Assembly (NCBI GenBank): GCA_022695795.1
Contig: MU404122.1
Location: 62,001 to 126,000 of the forward strand
Length of the DNA: 64,000 nt
Direction of reading: 5' to 3'
Source of the DNA: Biscogniauxia marginata
Taxonomy: Eukaryota > Ascomycota > Sordariomycetes > Xylariales > Xylariaceae
The position numbers and the translations under genes were made by a program. This document shows positions 60,501 through 64,000 of the stretch, piece after piece. The first letter of the stretch is position 1. Each line of letters begins with the position of its first letter. The notes below the pieces were generated by a model. The model saw only the letters and a list, made by a program, of their open reading frames with translations. It did not search any database and was not told where the DNA came from.

Positions 60501-63420
60501 AACGAAACATATCGCTTATATAATTCAAGTAACTAAGCTTAAAAATCTAACGAAAAAAGTACCACGCAAGTACCTTCATTTCCATAAATTATTTAAAGAT
60601 AAAACAAAAAAAGAATTATTAAAACATAACTAATAAAATTACTAGATCCACTTTAAAGAAAAAAACAACTAAAACTATTCTTAATATATCCTATAAATTA
60701 AGAAAAATAAAAAGCATTATAAAAAGGAATTTAAAAAGATCTTAATAAAGGATATATTTAAGAATTAAAGTCTTTATTAAAATACCTAGTAATTATAATA
60801 CCAAAAATCAATAAAAACGAGAAGTAATATGTTAATAAAGAAAAAAATCTAGTATAGCGACGAGTAATTAACTATTAACACCTTAATAAATAACTAAAAA
60901 AAACGGATACTCGTTACTATTAATGAAACTCATAAAAAGACAAATTAATAAGGCTTAAATCTTTATAGCATTAAATCTTCGCGATAGTTATTACATAATT
61001 AAAATGGCTAAAAAACACGAATAATATACCGTATTTCGAACGATATATAGATATTATAAGTATAAGGTTATACCGTTTAAACTTATTAACGCACTTATTA
61101 CATTTTAATATATAATTATGACGGTCCTCCGCAAATTTCTAGATAAATTTGTATTTATTTATTTAGACGATATATTAATTTACTTAAAAAGCGAGAAGAA
61201 ATATAAAGAATATATAAAATAAGTGTTAAAAACCCTAGAAAAAGCAAACCTACTCGTTTATCCAATTAAAAATAAATAACATATTAAAAAACTAAATTAT
61301 TTAAGGTTTATAATAAACTTAAAAGAAATTCGTATTTAAAAGGGAAAGATAGTAATAATTAAGGATTAACTAAAACCTAAAAATGTTATAAACGTATATA
61401 CATTTCTTAGCTTTATTAATTATGTTAAATAACTTATTTAAGATTTTAAGCGAATTATTAAACCATTAATAAAACTAATTACCCTAGCGAAAACAAGAAA
61501 AGCTTTTTAACAACTAAAAAAGGTAGTAATTAACGAGGTTATATATAAACTCCTAAACGAAAACAAAAGGAAGCGATTAAAGACAAACGCCTTAAATTTC
61601 GCTATTAAAATAGTTTTAAAGCAGCTAAAAAACAATAAAAAATGGTACTTAGTCGCGTACCTATCCAAGGCACTACACAATGCTAAACTGAACTATTAAA
61701 TTTATAACAAGGAACTATTAATAGTTATTAAAGCATGAAAAGAATAGGAATTATAGCTTAACAGAACTAAGAAACCTATTAATATTTATTTAAATTACAA
61801 GAATTTTATACGATTTATAATAATATAAACGTTTAATTAAAGATATAAGCGTTAAATGATTTTCTTGTTTAAATTCAATTTTAAAATCCATTATATTAAG
61901 GGAAAGGAAAACGTTTAAATAAACTTGCTTAATAAAAAAGGAGATTATAAGTTAAAAATCAATAAAAAAGATATTTAGATGTTTAAATAATAAAATAACG
62001 AATTAGTTATATTAACTTATATGCGAATTAATATAAGAAAAATTATAATTAAAAAGAAAAGTAATTACAGTTTTAACAAGGATTTAATAACGAACTTCTC
62101 TCGTATAAAGAAAAGGTTTACATATTAAAACGAGTACAAGACAAATTCGTTAAAGAATTCCACGAATATCCTTTATATAGTTACCAAGGAATTTTCAAAT
62201 CGATAAAACGACTTTAAAAAGAATTTAACTTTTTAGAAATACGATAAACAATTAAAAGAATTATAAAGAATTATAACGTTTATAATAAGGCTAAAGTATC
62301 ACGACATAAACCATATAAACTATTATAATTAATTTAAATACCTAATAAAGCATGATACATAATTATATAGGATTTCGTAGTGAAACTTCCTAAGTTAAAA
62401 GATTCCACTATAAGAGTACCTTATAACAACATATAAGTAATTATTAATAAACTTACAAAATATGCCTATTTTTTATTATTCAACGAATTAAGCATAGCAA
62501 AATAACTAGCTTTTAATTTCTTAAGAGAATACGTTAATAAATATAAATTATTAAAACGTATTGTTTTAAATAAACCTAATAAAACGAATAAGAATTAAAT
62601 AAAAGTTGTTTATAACGTATTATCCTTAAATAAACAAATAAATAAAGAGATTAAATCAAACAATGAAATAATATTTACGAAGTTATATTAACTAGGAAAT
62701 AAATAACTAAGTAAAATTGCTACTAATAACTCAAATAACATATAACACTTCAGTTAACAAAGACATGAAGATATTACTATATAAAGTAGTATATAGATAA
62801 AAAGCGGAAATCCAAAAATAACCAATTAAACTCACGGAAGCATTAAAAGTTGAAATAAAAGCCTTAAAAGCAAAAATACTATTTAAAAAGGTCTAGGTAA
62901 TATAATAACAACTATAAAAAGAATTATAATTTATTTAAAACAAAATAATAAAGTATTATAACAAAAAAAGAATTAAAGGATTAATTCTTAAAAAAGGAGA
63001 CATAATTTACTTACTTTGTTAATAATAAGGTGTAATATTAAAAACACCTTAAATTAAAACAAAACGGCCTAGTAAAAAACTTAAGTTTAAAAAGTTAAAA
63101 CTATATAAAATTAAAAAAGTTATTTCGAAAGTTAATTATAAGTTAATATTATTAAAAGGATCCAAAATATATCTTATATTCCATATTTCACTTTTAAAAC
63201 TAACATTAAAAAACGCCTTATTAAAAAACCAACTAAAATTTAAAAAAAACCTTAATAAATACGAGGTAAAAAAATACTAAATTTAAAACGAGTTAAAAGT
63301 TAATTATAGCATTTTGTTAAATAAAAAGGTTACTTATTAAAAAAAAACACTTAAAAACCTTTTAAACACTTAAGGAACTTAACGGCCGAACTTAAGAACT
63401 TTTACTAATAAAACCCGGAT
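57528..63420 (+). pseudogene. gag-pol of C, broken
   Basis: Same order as E1. RT reads FVFIYLDDILIYLKSEKKYK at about 61,148-61,205, with the catalytic YLDD kept. RNase H lies near 61,590-61,760 (NFAIKIVLKQ, YNKELLIVIK), integrase near 62,130-63,000, and the chromodomain near 63,260-63,400. Codons for Gln and Trp are commonly stops. Confidence 0.8.
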
Positions 63421-63529
63421 CGTCCAGGAAAATCTATGGGTGTAAACCAGAATCTAAAGGGGATAGGTCGAAAAAGGGGAAAGCCGTCGAAACAAGTACG
63501 TTTTACCTAGATTTAAACTAGTGTAATAA

Positions 63530-64000
63530 TTTCTCTATACGTTATTGTTTTTTAATAAGACGTTTTTACTTCTCCTTTTCACGCTCGACATGATTTAACT
63601 CCTCGATAAAGTTTAAATCACGCATAATTATCTTTTTAAGCTTTTTAAACTAGAAACAACGTTAAATACAAAAACGACAAACATAATTTATTACGGCCTT
63701 TAAACGGATTTTAGCCTTTTTTAACTCGTTTTTAATTTTTTGAAATTATTTAGTAATTTCGGCTATATTAATTTTTGAAATTCCGAAAACATTATATCAA
63801 GTACGATTTATCTAAATATACTTATTATAACGATCAAAGTTTTTCGAGGTAATACATTCTTTTTCGTTATAATCGTAATAAAAACAAGGCATTTCTTTTC
63901 GACTTTTAAGAATAATTAAGTTTATTAAAACTAGTTTATTTTTAACTTATTTATTAGCACGATGAGAAGCTTTAGAATTCTCTTTATAAATTTTTATAAC
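63530..64000 (-). pseudogene. Antisense ORF of C, partial
   Basis: Opposite to C's pol, a frame entering at the right edge reads KEMPCFYYDYNEKEC, then NRTxYNVFGISKINIAEITK, IIMRDLNFIEELNHVE and REKEKxKRL, where x marks TAA or TAG. This parallels the E1 antisense frame segment by segment (KEMVCSFYENSRKEY, NVFNISRKGITKITK, IIRGFNSIEELEYI). Both ends are incomplete or approximate. Confidence 0.6.

Larger units (their letters stand above)
56597..64000 (+). mobile_element. Ty3/gypsy chromovirus C, RIP-mutated, runs off the window
   Basis: Starts with a 5' LTR (56597-57450, itself split by solo LTR S) inside B. Gag, protease, RT (YLDD at 61160-61171), RNase H, integrase and a chromodomain region near 63,260-63,400 follow in the E1 order, then an antisense frame that runs into the end of the window. 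The 3' LTR should begin about 150 bases past 64000. The start codon of gag is ATA at 57528, where E1 has ATG. Stops throughout. Confidence 0.87.

Noticed and set aside
32955..64000. AT-rich block as mitochondrial DNA or a centromere core
   Set aside because: It is made of colinear, transition-mutated retroelements; mitochondrial genes are absent. A pericentromeric position is possible but cannot be shown.

Overview
The window looks like nuclear DNA of a filamentous ascomycete (Pezizomycotina, probably Sordariomycetes). The evidence is spliced genes with short GT..AG introns (about 45-81 nt), fungal gene families (a DNA2 helicase/nuclease, an OMS1-type methyltransferase, a GDS1-type winged-helix protein, a NACHT/STAND receptor and an F-box-like protein), and AT-rich repeats mutated almost only by C-to-T and G-to-A transitions. 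That mutation pattern is the signature of RIP (repeat-induced point mutation). Functions are read from sequence alone; no database was searched.

Positions 1 to about 33,000 are gene-bearing DNA of normal composition. In order: a 5'-truncated MDR oxidoreductase (+); an Impact/YIH1-domain protein (-) divergent from an OMS1-like mitochondrial methyltransferase (+); a GDS1-like winged-helix protein (-) behind a 5.2-kb gene-free stretch; DNA2 (-, five exons) divergent from a conserved membrane protein of unknown function (+); a small F-box-like gene (-); a short three-copy repeat; a five-exon NACHT receptor gene (+) whose 3' end is decayed; and a ZIP metal transporter (-, three exons). The last recognisable host sequence is a C-terminal relic of a sulfotransferase-like gene at about 32.65-32.95 kb. 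Exon boundaries were rebuilt by hand from splice motifs and reading frame.

From about 33,000 to the end the DNA is very AT-rich and holds a stack of nested Ty3/gypsy chromoviruses. I name them R1 (minus), E1 (plus, complete), B (plus), D (minus, complete), C (plus, runs off the end) and S (a solo LTR). E1 sits inside R1, B inside R1, D and C inside B, and S inside the 5' LTR of C. E1, D and S have perfect 5-bp target-site duplications (ATAAC, ATATT, CATTA). S alone is not RIP-mutated, so it is the youngest insertion.

Two properties of this family deserve attention. Between pol and the 3' LTR there is a second reading frame on the opposite strand. It is traceable in E1, C and D and perhaps R1, and every stop inside the traced frames is TAA or TAG at a place where C-to-T would convert a Gln codon. 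It would encode a Cys-rich, coiled-coil protein. Also, the LTRs share the same 235-242 bp from the TATA box to the end but carry at least four different upstream U3 blocks, some with 45-48 bp internal repeats.
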